Origin: Deltaproteobacteria bacterium
GTDB taxonomy: Bacteria > Myxococcota_A > Polyangia > HGW-17 > SLPX01
Direction: 5' to 3'
Length of the DNA stretch: 22,332 nucleotides
Assembly (NCBI GenBank): GCA_011390535.1
Contig: JAABSF010000004.1
Span: forward strand, 1-22,332
Part shown: piece after piece, positions 6,489 to 13,794 of the stretch
Position numbering within the stretch: position 1 is the first letter of the stretch
Layout: each line of letters begins with the position of its first letter
Notes under the pieces: generated by a model
Database searches by the model: none
What the model saw: only the letters and a program-made list of their open reading frames with translations
What the model was told of the DNA's origin: nothing
Program-made: the position numbers and the translations under genes

Positions 6489-7598
6489 ATGAGACTGAAA
6501 TCGATTAATATTCAAGATTTTAGGAATCTTGTCTCTTCTGCATTGGATTTTTCACCAGGAATAAATATTTTTCATGGGAAAAACGCTCAAGGGAAGACTA
6601 ATTTATTGGACGCTGTATATCTACTTGCTCATCTTAGCTCATTTAGAACATCAAGAGTTTCAGAGCTTGTTTGCTGGGAAAAAAAAAGAGCCAAGGTGGA
6701 AGGTTTAGTTCAGGTGGGAGAAGAGACTCATAAATTAAAGGTGAGTATTGGTGAAGGAGGAAGGCGACTTTTTGTAAATGATATGATGGTAAAAGAACCC
6801 AGAGATTTTTTCATGGGTTTTAGAGTAGTTGTCTTTTCACCGGATCAAGTTGACATAATCAAAGGAAACCCTTCCAATAGAAGAAAATATTTAGATCGTT
6901 CAGCTTTTAGAAGATCATCAGAGCATCTCGTTCGCGTGAGGAACTACAACAAAGTACTTAGAAATAGAAATATAAGTTTAAAAGAGGGAAGAATTGATCT
7001 TGTAGATCTATATGGTCGCCAACTGGCCCGTTATGGTGGCGTTGTAACTGACGCTAGGTTGAAAGTTGTTTCTCAAATAAATGAGATATTAAGTGAAATT
7101 TACTATAGTGTCGTGGGAGTAAAGAACAATGTAGAAATAAAATACGAATCAAAATGGGCTTTGGATAAAGAAGAGAATATCTCTTCAATGAACGAGGATA
7201 TTTTAGAAGAGAAGCTATATAGATCTTTGAAATCTACTGTTTCTTTGGATAGATCTAGGGGATATACTAGTTTAGGTCCACATACAGATGATATTTCTTT
7301 TACCTTGGATGGTTTTTCAGCAGGACGTTTCGCCTCACAGGGACAGGTTAGAAGCATAATGGTTTCCTTGAATATGACGGAATATCATATCCTCCATGAG
7401 ATTCTTGGTGATCCACCAGTGGTTTTGCTTGACGATTTATCAAGTGAGCTTGATGTGTCTAGGAGAAGACATCTTCTCAATTATATTAATGAGCTAGAGG
7501 GTCAAGCTTTTGTTACAACAACGGATACAAATTTTTTAAATAATGATGTGGAAAGAAAAGAATTTTTAGTTCATGATGGAGTTATTTCAAATGGGTGA
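6489..7598 (+). CDS. recF: DNA replication and repair protein RecF
   Basis: RecF is an SMC/ABC-like ATPase that, with RecO and RecR, loads RecA at single-strand gaps. At 369 residues the length is normal. Walker A (GKNAQGKTN) is at about 30-38 and is followed by LLDAVYLLA. The RecF-specific SPDQVDIIKGNPSNRRKYLD motif lies in the first half. GPHTDDISF and the ABC-type signature SQGQVRSI are near 285-305, and Walker B VVLLDDLSSELD is near 311-322. The ATG at 6489 starts MRLKSINIQDFRN, the usual RecF beginning; only a weak AAAGA stands upstream. gyrB follows after 73 bp. Confidence 0.96.
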   Translation: MRLKSINIQDFRNLVSSALDFSPGINIFHGKNAQGKTNLLDAVYLLAHLSSFRTSRVSELVCWEKKRAKVEGLVQVGEETHKLKVSIGEGGRRLFVNDMMVKEPRDFFMGFRVVVFSPDQVDIIKGNPSNRRKYLDRSAFRRSSEHLVRVRNYNKVLRNRNISLKEGRIDLVDLYGRQLARYGGVVTDARLKVVSQINEILSEIYYSVVGVKNNVEIKYESKWALDKEENISSMNEDILEEKLYRSLKSTVSLDRSRGYTSLGPHTDDISFTLDGFSAGRFASQGQVRSIMVSLNMTEYHILHEILGDPPVVLLDDLSSELDVSRRRHLLNYINELEGQAFVTTTDTNFLNNDVERKEFLVHDGVISNG

Positions 7599-7671
7599 AA
7601 CCATGATTGACACCATTCTTTAAAAAAGCAAAAAGACAGTGAAAATATTTCATAGAAAGGTTTGATGATAC

Positions 7672-10167
7672 ATGTCATCCGACAAAAAAATAGAAGAAGA
7701 AAACAACTCAGAGGATAAAGAATATATTCCAGATCTCGGCAATGATGTTTTCTCGTTAATGAACAATGATGAAGAATACAATGCAAGTAATGTTCAAGTT
7801 TTGAAGGGTCTGGATGCGGTTCGCCGAAGACCGGGGATGTATATAGGTGATACAGATGACGGTACAGGGCTTCACCACATGGTATTCGAGGTGGTGGATA
7901 ATTCTGTAGATGAGGCATTGATAGGGGTTTGTACGGATGTGGACGTTGTTCTCCACAAGGATAACTCAGTTTCAGTAACTGACAACGGGAGGGGAATCCC
8001 TGTAGATATTCATGAAGAAGAAGGAAAGCCTGCAGCAGAAGTAATAATGGTGGAGCTTCACTCAGGAGCAAAATTTGATTGTAGCAGCTACAAAATATCA
8101 GGAGGTCTTCACGGCGTAGGAGTGTCGGTGGTAAATGCTCTCAGTGAATGGTTGAGGCTTGAAATAAGAAGAGATGGAGGAACCTATTATCAAGAATATA
8201 GAAAAGGAGTTCCATATACTGAATTTAAAAGGACAGGTAGTACCAGTCTTACAGGTACAACAATTACCTTTAAACCGGATCAAGAGATATTCACTAATCT
8301 CGACTTTTCCTTTGATATACTAGCTCGGCGCTTGAGGCAATTATCCTTTTTGAATCCTGGTCTGAAAATATCCTTGGAAGATGAAAGGAGAAAAAAGAGA
8401 GATGAGTTTAGATATTCCGGAGGATTATCTTCTTTTGTTTCATATTTAACAAAAAACAAGGACCCATTGTTCGAACCGCCTATTCATTACCGAAAAGAAA
8501 AAGAGGGTATACAAGTCGAGGCGTCTCTTCAATGGAGTGATGCTTTTCAAGATAATGTTCATTGTTTTACAAACAATGTTTTTAACAAAGATGGAGGAAC
8601 ACATCTCACTGGTCTTAGGAGGTCTTTAACTAGAGTTATAAATAGTTATGGAGAAAGACATAATCTATTAAAGGAGATAAAGGAGAATCTATCTGGAGAT
8701 GATGTTAGAGAGGGTTTGACATGCGTTGTAAGTGTAAAGCATCCGGATCCTAAATTTAATTCCCAGACAAAGGACCGCTTGGTTTCATCAGAGGTGATGG
8801 GGATAGTTGAAGGAGTAACGTCTGAGGAGTTGGGAAGGTTTTTGGAAGAGAATCCGAAATTTGCTAAGATCATTGTAGAAAAGGCAGTTACAGCAGCAAG
8901 AGCACGTATGGCTGCAAAAAAAGCGAGAGAACTGGTTCAAAGAAAGGGGGCTCTTGATGCCCAAGGTTTGCCGGGAAAACTTGCTGACTGCCAAGAAAGG
9001 GACCCACAGAAAGCCGAGCTTTTCATTGTCGAGGGAGATAGCGCAGGAGGTTCTGCAAAACAAGGAAGAGATAGAGCCTTTCAGGCGATTTTACCTTTGA
9101 GAGGAAAAATATTAAACGTTGAAAAAGCACGTTTTGAAAAGATGCTCTCTTCTCAAGAGTTGGCCACATTGATTACTGCTTTGGGAACAGGGATAGGTGA
9201 AGATAGCTACAACATAGAAAAGTTACGGTATCAAACCATTGTGATAATGACGGATGCTGATGTTGATGGTAGTCACATAAGAACTCTTCTTTTAACTTTT
9301 TTCCACAGAATAATGCCGGAGATCATTGAAAAAGGGCATCTTTATATTGCTCAACCCCCTCTTTTTAAGATGAAAAAGGGAAAAAAGATAGAGTACCTGA
9401 AAAATGAGAAAGGGTTGGAAGAATACATTATCGATGGTGGAATAGAGGATATTGAGGTTAAATTAGATGGGGATGTAATAAAAGGAGACCAGCTAAAGAG
9501 AATATTAAAGCAAGGAAAAGAATACGAGTCCATAATAGAAGCTATGGAACCGCTCATAAATCCAAGAGTATTACATAGTCTCGTATACAATTCAGATATA
9601 ACTTATAAAGATCTTATTGATAGAGAAAAAGAAGAAGTCAAAAGCATTGTAATGGAGGCATTAAGTGCTTCTAAACCTCCGCTTGAAGGGATTGAATTGA
9701 TATTAAATGATGATGAAGAGCATGGAGGCTATGAGATAGTCTGCAAGTTTATGGAAAGAGGGGTAGGTATAAGAAGCCGCATATCATTTGATATTCTCAC
9801 CAGATCTGAGTTTAATGAATTGAGAAGCATTAAAGAAAGTCTTTCACGATGGAGGCCTCCTTATATTGTTTTCAAAAAGGGAGCCGAAGAGGATCGGTTT
9901 GAAAGCCTGAAAGAACTAATTGAATATATTGAGGCTAAAGGAAAGCAAGGAATTTCTATACAGAGATACAAAGGTCTGGGAGAGATGAACCCGGATCAAT
10001 TATGGGAGACGACGATGAAACCGGAAAACCGCAACCTTCTTCGAATACAAATAGAAGATTCTGTAGCGGCAGATCAGGTTTTTACAATACTAATGGGGGA
10101 TCATGTAGAGCCGAGAAGAGAGTTTATAGAAAACAATGCTTTAAATGTGAGGAACTTAGATGTTTGA
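7672..10167 (+). CDS. gyrB: DNA gyrase subunit B
   Basis: GyrB is the ATPase subunit of DNA gyrase, which with GyrA introduces negative supercoils. It has 831 residues. The first ~38 are an acidic extension not found in E. coli GyrB. The GHKL ATPase domain shows VVDNSVDEAL, DNGRGIPVDIH (104-114) and GGLHGVGVSVVNALS. The TOPRIM domain has EGDSAGGSAKQGRDR (454 on) and the metal-binding DADVDG (528-533). A long insertion, about 580-740, sits inside the TOPRIM half as in Gram-negative GyrB. The protein ends with QRYKGLGEMNPDQLWETTM and a short C-terminal tail. AAAGG lies 11 bases before the ATG. The 3' end overlaps the convergent TPR gene by 12 bp. Confidence 0.97.
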   Translation: MSSDKKIEEENNSEDKEYIPDLGNDVFSLMNNDEEYNASNVQVLKGLDAVRRRPGMYIGDTDDGTGLHHMVFEVVDNSVDEALIGVCTDVDVVLHKDNSVSVTDNGRGIPVDIHEEEGKPAAEVIMVELHSGAKFDCSSYKISGGLHGVGVSVVNALSEWLRLEIRRDGGTYYQEYRKGVPYTEFKRTGSTSLTGTTITFKPDQEIFTNLDFSFDILARRLRQLSFLNPGLKISLEDERRKKRDEFRYSGGLSSFVSYLTKNKDPLFEPPIHYRKEKEGIQVEASLQWSDAFQDNVHCFTNNVFNKDGGTHLTGLRRSLTRVINSYGERHNLLKEIKENLSGDDVREGLTCVVSVKHPDPKFNSQTKDRLVSSEVMGIVEGVTSEELGRFLEENPKFAKIIVEKAVTAARARMAAKKARELVQRKGALDAQGLPGKLADCQERDPQKAELFIVEGDSAGGSAKQGRDRAFQAILPLRGKILNVEKARFEKMLSSQELATLITALGTGIGEDSYNIEKLRYQTIVIMTDADVDGSHIRTLLLTFFHRIMPEIIEKGHLYIAQPPLFKMKKGKKIEYLKNEKGLEEYIIDGGIEDIEVKLDGDVIKGDQLKRILKQGKEYESIIEAMEPLINPRVLHSLVYNSDITYKDLIDREKEEVKSIVMEALSASKPPLEGIELILNDDEEHGGYEIVCKFMERGVGIRSRISFDILTRSEFNELRSIKESLSRWRPPYIVFKKGAEEDRFESLKELIEYIEAKGKQGISIQRYKGLGEMNPDQLWETTMKPENRNLLRIQIEDSVAADQVFTILMGDHVEPRREFIENNALNVRNLDV

Positions 10168-10737
10168 GTGAATTTTTTTGAGTCTCTCCAGAAGGGCTTC
10201 CGCCAACGGAACCATTGAATCATTGGTCTTCACTTGCTTTGCTTTTTTTCCCAGATCTCTTGCCATAATTAAGCTTTTAGAGGCTTCTTCATTAAGACCT
10301 TTTTCGAGCTGACATATACCCTTCAAAAGCCAAGGTTCCCCTAACTCGGGTTCTAATTCAATGGATATATCTAAAAGACTAAACGCTTTGTCGTGGTTTC
10401 CTGCGAGCCTCTCTACTTGAGCCCAAGAGTAAGGAAAATACCAGTCTTCAGGGTTTATGGCATGAAGAGAAGAGAAGACCTTTCTTGCATCAACCAACTT
10501 TCCGGCCTTCATTAATTCTACTCCTAAGACAGCAAATCGATAAGACGTTTGAGCTGTCCAGCCTTCCACTTGAGCCCAAGTTAGTTTTCCAGCCATAAAT
10601 AACCGTAACCTCTCTACAAATTGGGCATCGATAGTAGTTTCAGGGGGAAAGTTGTCTTTTGCCATTTTTGTATCCATATTTTTTTCTCTTTCAGGTGAAA
10701 AAGAATTTGTGTTTTCGTGGTTTGTTGAAATATTCAT
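10156..10737 (-). CDS. Small TPR protein, LcrH/SycD-type chaperone-like
   Basis: A 193-residue soluble protein with no signal peptide. After a polar N-terminal 50 residues come about three TPR helix pairs (roughly 64-165): RFAVLGVELMKAGKLVDARKVF, YSWAQVERLAGNHDKAFSLLD and PWLLKGICQLEKGLNEEASKSL. A basic helical tail ends the protein. The size and number of repeats resemble LcrH/SycD chaperones, which bind translocator proteins of type III secretion. This is inference from pattern, not an established match. The ATG at 10737 has a perfect TAAGGAG seven bases upstream. It follows the 230-residue gene by 14 bp, so the two form an operon and probably act together. The end overlaps gyrB. Confidence 0.7.
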   Translation of the reverse strand: MNISTNHENTNSFSPEREKNMDTKMAKDNFPPETTIDAQFVERLRLFMAGKLTWAQVEGWTAQTSYRFAVLGVELMKAGKLVDARKVFSSLHAINPEDWYFPYSWAQVERLAGNHDKAFSLLDISIELEPELGEPWLLKGICQLEKGLNEEASKSLIMARDLGKKAKQVKTNDSMVPLAEALLERLKKIHSNI

Positions 10738-10751
10738 TCCGTTACTCCTTA

Positions 10752-11444
10752 TTAGACCTGAATATTGCGAATAACAGCGCTTTTTGTGGTATGATCAGCT
10801 TTGTTAATATTGCTCGCGAGTGATATGAGCTGGTTTTTCTTCTCCATTAACTGTTGGAGTCTTACCTGTAGATATTGTGAATTTTTTGCCTCACTGTTTC
10901 CCTCAGTCCCTTTTGTGTCTTTGTGATCCCCCTGATGTACGGATCTTTTTGCTTCGTCAGACCAATCCTTCATTACATCTTCGGCTTGTTTGTCTAAAGA
11001 ATCAGCCATAACGGCGGCGAGCATAGTAATTTTTTCTGCTACAGACATATTGGAATTCATAATTTCATCGATTTTTCCTTCCAGTGGTGTTTGTTCACTA
11101 GATGATGCCTCCATTGGGCGTCTTTTTCCCATGGATCCTTCGGTTCGTTCGGGCATTGGGCGTCTCTTTCCGTCTCCACCTTCTACGGCACTTTCAGCAA
11201 AGCCTTTAGCACCGGCCAAAATAATTCCCGCCATTAACCCTTGGGGGCCAAGAAAACCAAGCATAGCGGGGTTGATGGGTAGTTTTGTGCCCATTACCCC
11301 GGCAAGGACACTGCCGATGTTGGGCAATTTAACGAAGTTACCTATTGGATTAGATTTCATTCCAGGGATTGACCCGAAGATAAAATTTTTACCAATTTCT
11401 TTTGCTTTGTTTGCGACTACACTTTGAATGTTAAAAATGCTCAT
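10752..11444 (-). CDS. Unrecognised 230-residue protein, possible secreted substrate of the downstream TPR protein
   Basis: I do not recognise this protein. From the ATG at 11444 it begins MSIFNIQSVVANKAKEIGKNF. A Gly/Pro-rich hydrophobic stretch follows (about 56-78, NPAMLGFLGPQGLMAGIILAG). Next is a linker with a duplicated GKRRPM motif (about 92-97 and 106-111), and then a mostly helical C-terminal half ending AVIRNIQV. There is no classical signal peptide. An ATG at 11558 would add 38 polar residues, but 11444 is preferred because AAGGA stands six bases before it. The immediate TPR neighbour and the hydrophobic-plus-helical build recall type III translocator and chaperone pairs. No secretion genes are in view, so this remains a hypothesis. 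Confidence 0.7.
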   Translation of the reverse strand: MSIFNIQSVVANKAKEIGKNFIFGSIPGMKSNPIGNFVKLPNIGSVLAGVMGTKLPINPAMLGFLGPQGLMAGIILAGAKGFAESAVEGGDGKRRPMPERTEGSMGKRRPMEASSSEQTPLEGKIDEIMNSNMSVAEKITMLAAVMADSLDKQAEDVMKDWSDEAKRSVHQGDHKDTKGTEGNSEAKNSQYLQVRLQQLMEKKNQLISLASNINKADHTTKSAVIRNIQV

Positions 11445-11752
11445 TTTCTTTCCTTTCCGTTTAGAAGGTTTTCTTTCAATTGATGTTTCGTTCTTGTTAT
11501 CGGAACCTGTGATGAATTGTTGCGAGGTTTTTGAGATTTTTTTATGATTAAAGAACAAATGAAAAATCGGGAAATGGATGAAATTAACTCTGATATGAAT
11601 TGTGGAGGAGACAGATTAAGCTACTAACCGTAATTTGATTCCGTTAAGAGGAAAGAAATATCCGGAGGTGTTCCAGGTCTAGACTTGATGGATTCAAAAG
11701 GGAGTGTCTAGGACTTAGCTCTCAAAAAAATGGGGATAAAAGCGTTTTGAGT
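11445..11752. other. Intergenic region upstream of the 230-residue gene
   Basis: About 300 bp between the tetR stop and the 230-residue gene's start, both on the minus strand. It must hold that operon's promoter, but no convincing -35/-10 pair was found. A short near-direct repeat, GTCTAGACTT and GTCTAGGACTT, occurs near 11679 and 11705. CTCAAAA and TTTTGAG form a loose inverted repeat just past tetR that could be part of a weak terminator. Confidence 0.4.
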
Positions 11753-12409
11753 TCACTTTTTTATGGGTTTTAAAGCTATGGCCTCGAAAAAGACCTTAGG
11801 GATGACTTTGTAATCTTCTTTTCCCAAAATCGGTTCAAGATCTTCAACAATTTCTCTCCCTGCTAAATGAAGCCAATAATTCATAAAAGCATATAGGTTG
11901 CCCAACAAGGAAATTGTAAGATAAATTGGGGGAACATCGATAACAGATTTTTTTTCAATGGCTTCTGTAAAAAGACACTGAAAATAAGCAACAATTTGAA
12001 GATAAGCATTGAGCGATTTCATTGATAATTGCTCTGCTTCTTCGTCAATCATAGGTCTAAGCTCGCCAAACAAAAACTGACAAAAGGCTCGTTTTTCTTC
12101 ATACATTTTCAGAGTCGTCTCTACGCTTTTGTAGAGCTTTTCTAAAGGGTCTGATAGATTTTGGGTGGATTTCTTCAGTGTTTTCAGGAAAACGGACAAA
12201 ACTTGTTCGATAAGGGAGTGGTATATATCTTCTTTACTTTGGAAATGCTTGTATATTGAAGCGATAGAAAACTCTGAACGTTGAGAAATATCTTGAATAG
12301 TAGATCGACGAAAACCTTTTTCTGCAAAAACTTCACAAGCGGAATCCAATATTTCTTTGCGATGTCGCAATTTTTCCCTTTCGCGGCGAGTAAGTTTTTT
12401 TTTGGTCAT
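11753..12409 (-). CDS. TetR/AcrR-family transcriptional regulator
   Basis: A 218-residue one-component repressor of the TetR type. The N-terminal DNA-binding domain runs REREKLRHRKEILDSACEVFAEKGF, then the helix-turn-helix TIQDISQRSEFSIASIYKHFQSKEDIYHSL (about 37-66). The rest is an all-helical ligand and dimerisation domain with no recognisable ligand signature. The ATG at 12409 has GGAG six bases upstream. It is divergent from aroB, and an inverted repeat overlaps its own promoter, so it probably represses itself. Whether it controls aroB or the adjacent TPR operon is unknown. Confidence 0.92.
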   Translation of the reverse strand: MTKKKLTRREREKLRHRKEILDSACEVFAEKGFRRSTIQDISQRSEFSIASIYKHFQSKEDIYHSLIEQVLSVFLKTLKKSTQNLSDPLEKLYKSVETTLKMYEEKRAFCQFLFGELRPMIDEEAEQLSMKSLNAYLQIVAYFQCLFTEAIEKKSVIDVPPIYLTISLLGNLYAFMNYWLHLAGREIVEDLEPILGKEDYKVIPKVFFEAIALKPIKK

Positions 12410-12442
12410 AGAGATCTCCGGAAAAAGGTGTTTGTTTTGTGG

Positions 12443-12472
12443 AGTTTACACGCTACGCAATAGTGCGTCAAC
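12443..12472 (-). promoter_or_regulatory. tetR promoter with overlapping inverted-repeat operator
   Basis: On the minus strand TTGACG (12471-12466), a 17-bp spacer and TAAACT (12448-12443) form a good promoter. The interval 12444-12472 is also an imperfect inverted repeat: 12-bp arms GTTTACACGCTA and TAGTGCGTCAAC, 9 of 12 positions complementary, with a 5-bp centre. A perfect inner palindrome, ACGCA-N4-TGCGT, lies within it. Binding there would block RNA polymerase, the usual TetR autorepression design. Confidence 0.55.
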
Positions 12473-12580
12473 AGAAGCAATTATAGAGTTCAAAGTAAAA
12501 GAGTAAATTAGAGTTGTATTGATAACGGGTGGAACTTTAACGCGTTATTTTAATACGAACAGTGGAGAGGAGCTGGTTTT

Positions 12581-13714
12581 TTGAAAAAGGTTTCAAAAAT
12601 TATAATTAATCCACAAAATGGACCAAAGTATCCTGTTATCATTGGAAAAAATATCATACGGGATTCTATTAACTCTTGGATTGTTGATACGAAAAGCGTT
12701 GAGCGAACTTTTGTTGTGATATGCGATTCTTTGATTGAGAATCTTTACGGTAAAGAAGTTAAGCGTTTTTTGGAGAAGGAGGTTAGAGGGAAGGTTTTTC
12801 TTTTTTCTTTTGATGGGGGAGAAGAAAACAAGACAAGAGAGACAAAAAAAATGTTGGAGAATCTTATGTTGTCATCCGGATGTGGTAGAGACACAGTGGT
12901 TTTAGGCTTGGGTGGCGGAATATCTACTGATTTAGCGGGATTTTTGGCGGCCACCTATATGAGGGGAGTGGATTATTTGTCTTTGCCAACGAGTTTGTTA
13001 GCTATGGTAGATGCTACCGTGGGAGGAAAAACAGGAGTCAATACACAGCAAGGAAAAAATCTCATAGGATGTTTTTATCAGCCCAAAGAGGTGATCGTAG
13101 ATATTTCTTTTTTAGATACTCTTTCATTAAGAGAGAAAAAAAATGGTTTCGCAGAGATGGTAAAGCACGGAATAATTGCGGACAGTGAATACTTCTCATT
13201 TCTGCGTGAACACACTGAAGAACTTTTTAGTGGCGAAGAAGAAACATTATTTCATTCAGTAGAGCGATCGATTCTTATCAAGGGGGCTATCGTAGAAGAG
13301 GATACTTTGGAGAGAGGGAAAAGAAAGATTTTAAATTTCGGCCATACAATAGGACATGCTTTAGAAAAGGCAGGACACTGGACAATAGATCATGGACGTG
13401 CAGTAGCCTATGGAATGGTGGTGGAAGCTTGGATAGCTGAAGAATATGGCTTTGTTGATGAGGTTTTTACTTTGGAGTTGGAAAAAATACTGAAAGCTTT
13501 GGGGTTGTTGAAGAAAATTGATAGATTAGATCACCGTGAATTGTTCTCTTCACTTAAAATGGATAAGAAAAACAGTAATGGAGAGTTGATAATGGCGTTG
13601 CCAAAGGATTTTGGAGAGATGTACTTCGGGGAAGGCTCCTATGGAAAAAGGGTAAAAAGAGAACTGGTATACACCTCCTTAGAAAAGTTGTGGAAACATT
13701 GCTTGTCCTGGTAA
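12581..13714 (+). CDS. aroB: 3-dehydroquinate synthase
   Basis: AroB converts DAHP to 3-dehydroquinate, the second step of the shikimate pathway, using NAD+ and a divalent metal. The protein has 377 residues. The NAD-binding part shows VVLGLGGGISTDLAGFLAATYMRG (106-129). PTSLLAMVDATVGGKTGVN (136-154) and KNLIGCFYQP follow. Metal ligands appear in FAEMVKHGII (Glu192), NFGHTIGHALE (His255) and the DHG at 270-272. The start is TTG, supported by GAGGAG eight bases upstream and by the natural N-terminus MKKVSKIIIN. No other aro gene is beside it. The giant TPR gene follows after an 80-bp gap. Confidence 0.95.
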   Translation: MKKVSKIIINPQNGPKYPVIIGKNIIRDSINSWIVDTKSVERTFVVICDSLIENLYGKEVKRFLEKEVRGKVFLFSFDGGEENKTRETKKMLENLMLSSGCGRDTVVLGLGGGISTDLAGFLAATYMRGVDYLSLPTSLLAMVDATVGGKTGVNTQQGKNLIGCFYQPKEVIVDISFLDTLSLREKKNGFAEMVKHGIIADSEYFSFLREHTEELFSGEEETLFHSVERSILIKGAIVEEDTLERGKRKILNFGHTIGHALEKAGHWTIDHGRAVAYGMVVEAWIAEEYGFVDEVFTLELEKILKALGLLKKIDRLDHRELFSSLKMDKKNSNGELIMALPKDFGEMYFGEGSYGKRVKRELVYTSLEKLWKHCLSW

Positions 13715-13740
13715 AGTTAAACAACTGAACCATTTATGCC

Positions 13741-13770
13741 TGAGCCTTTTTTGAGGGCTCATCCTTTTAA
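13741..13770 (+). terminator. Possible terminator after aroB
   Basis: TGAGCC (13741-13746) and GGCTCA (13756-13761) can pair around a 9-nt T-rich loop, followed by TCCTTTT. The stem is only six pairs and the T-tract is interrupted, so termination may be partial. Confidence 0.35.
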
Positions 13771-13794
13771 AGGGACCCAAAAGGGAGGTGGATC

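Noticed and set aside
7571..8071. 166-codon minus-strand frame opposite gyrB
   Set aside because: It is antisense to the conserved gyrase ATPase domain; the Leu/Pro/His-rich translation is typical of a shadow frame.
10990..11427. 145-codon plus-strand frame opposite the 230-residue gene
   Set aside because: It is antisense to a gene with a good ribosome-binding site and operon context; composition and lack of its own start signals mark it as a shadow.
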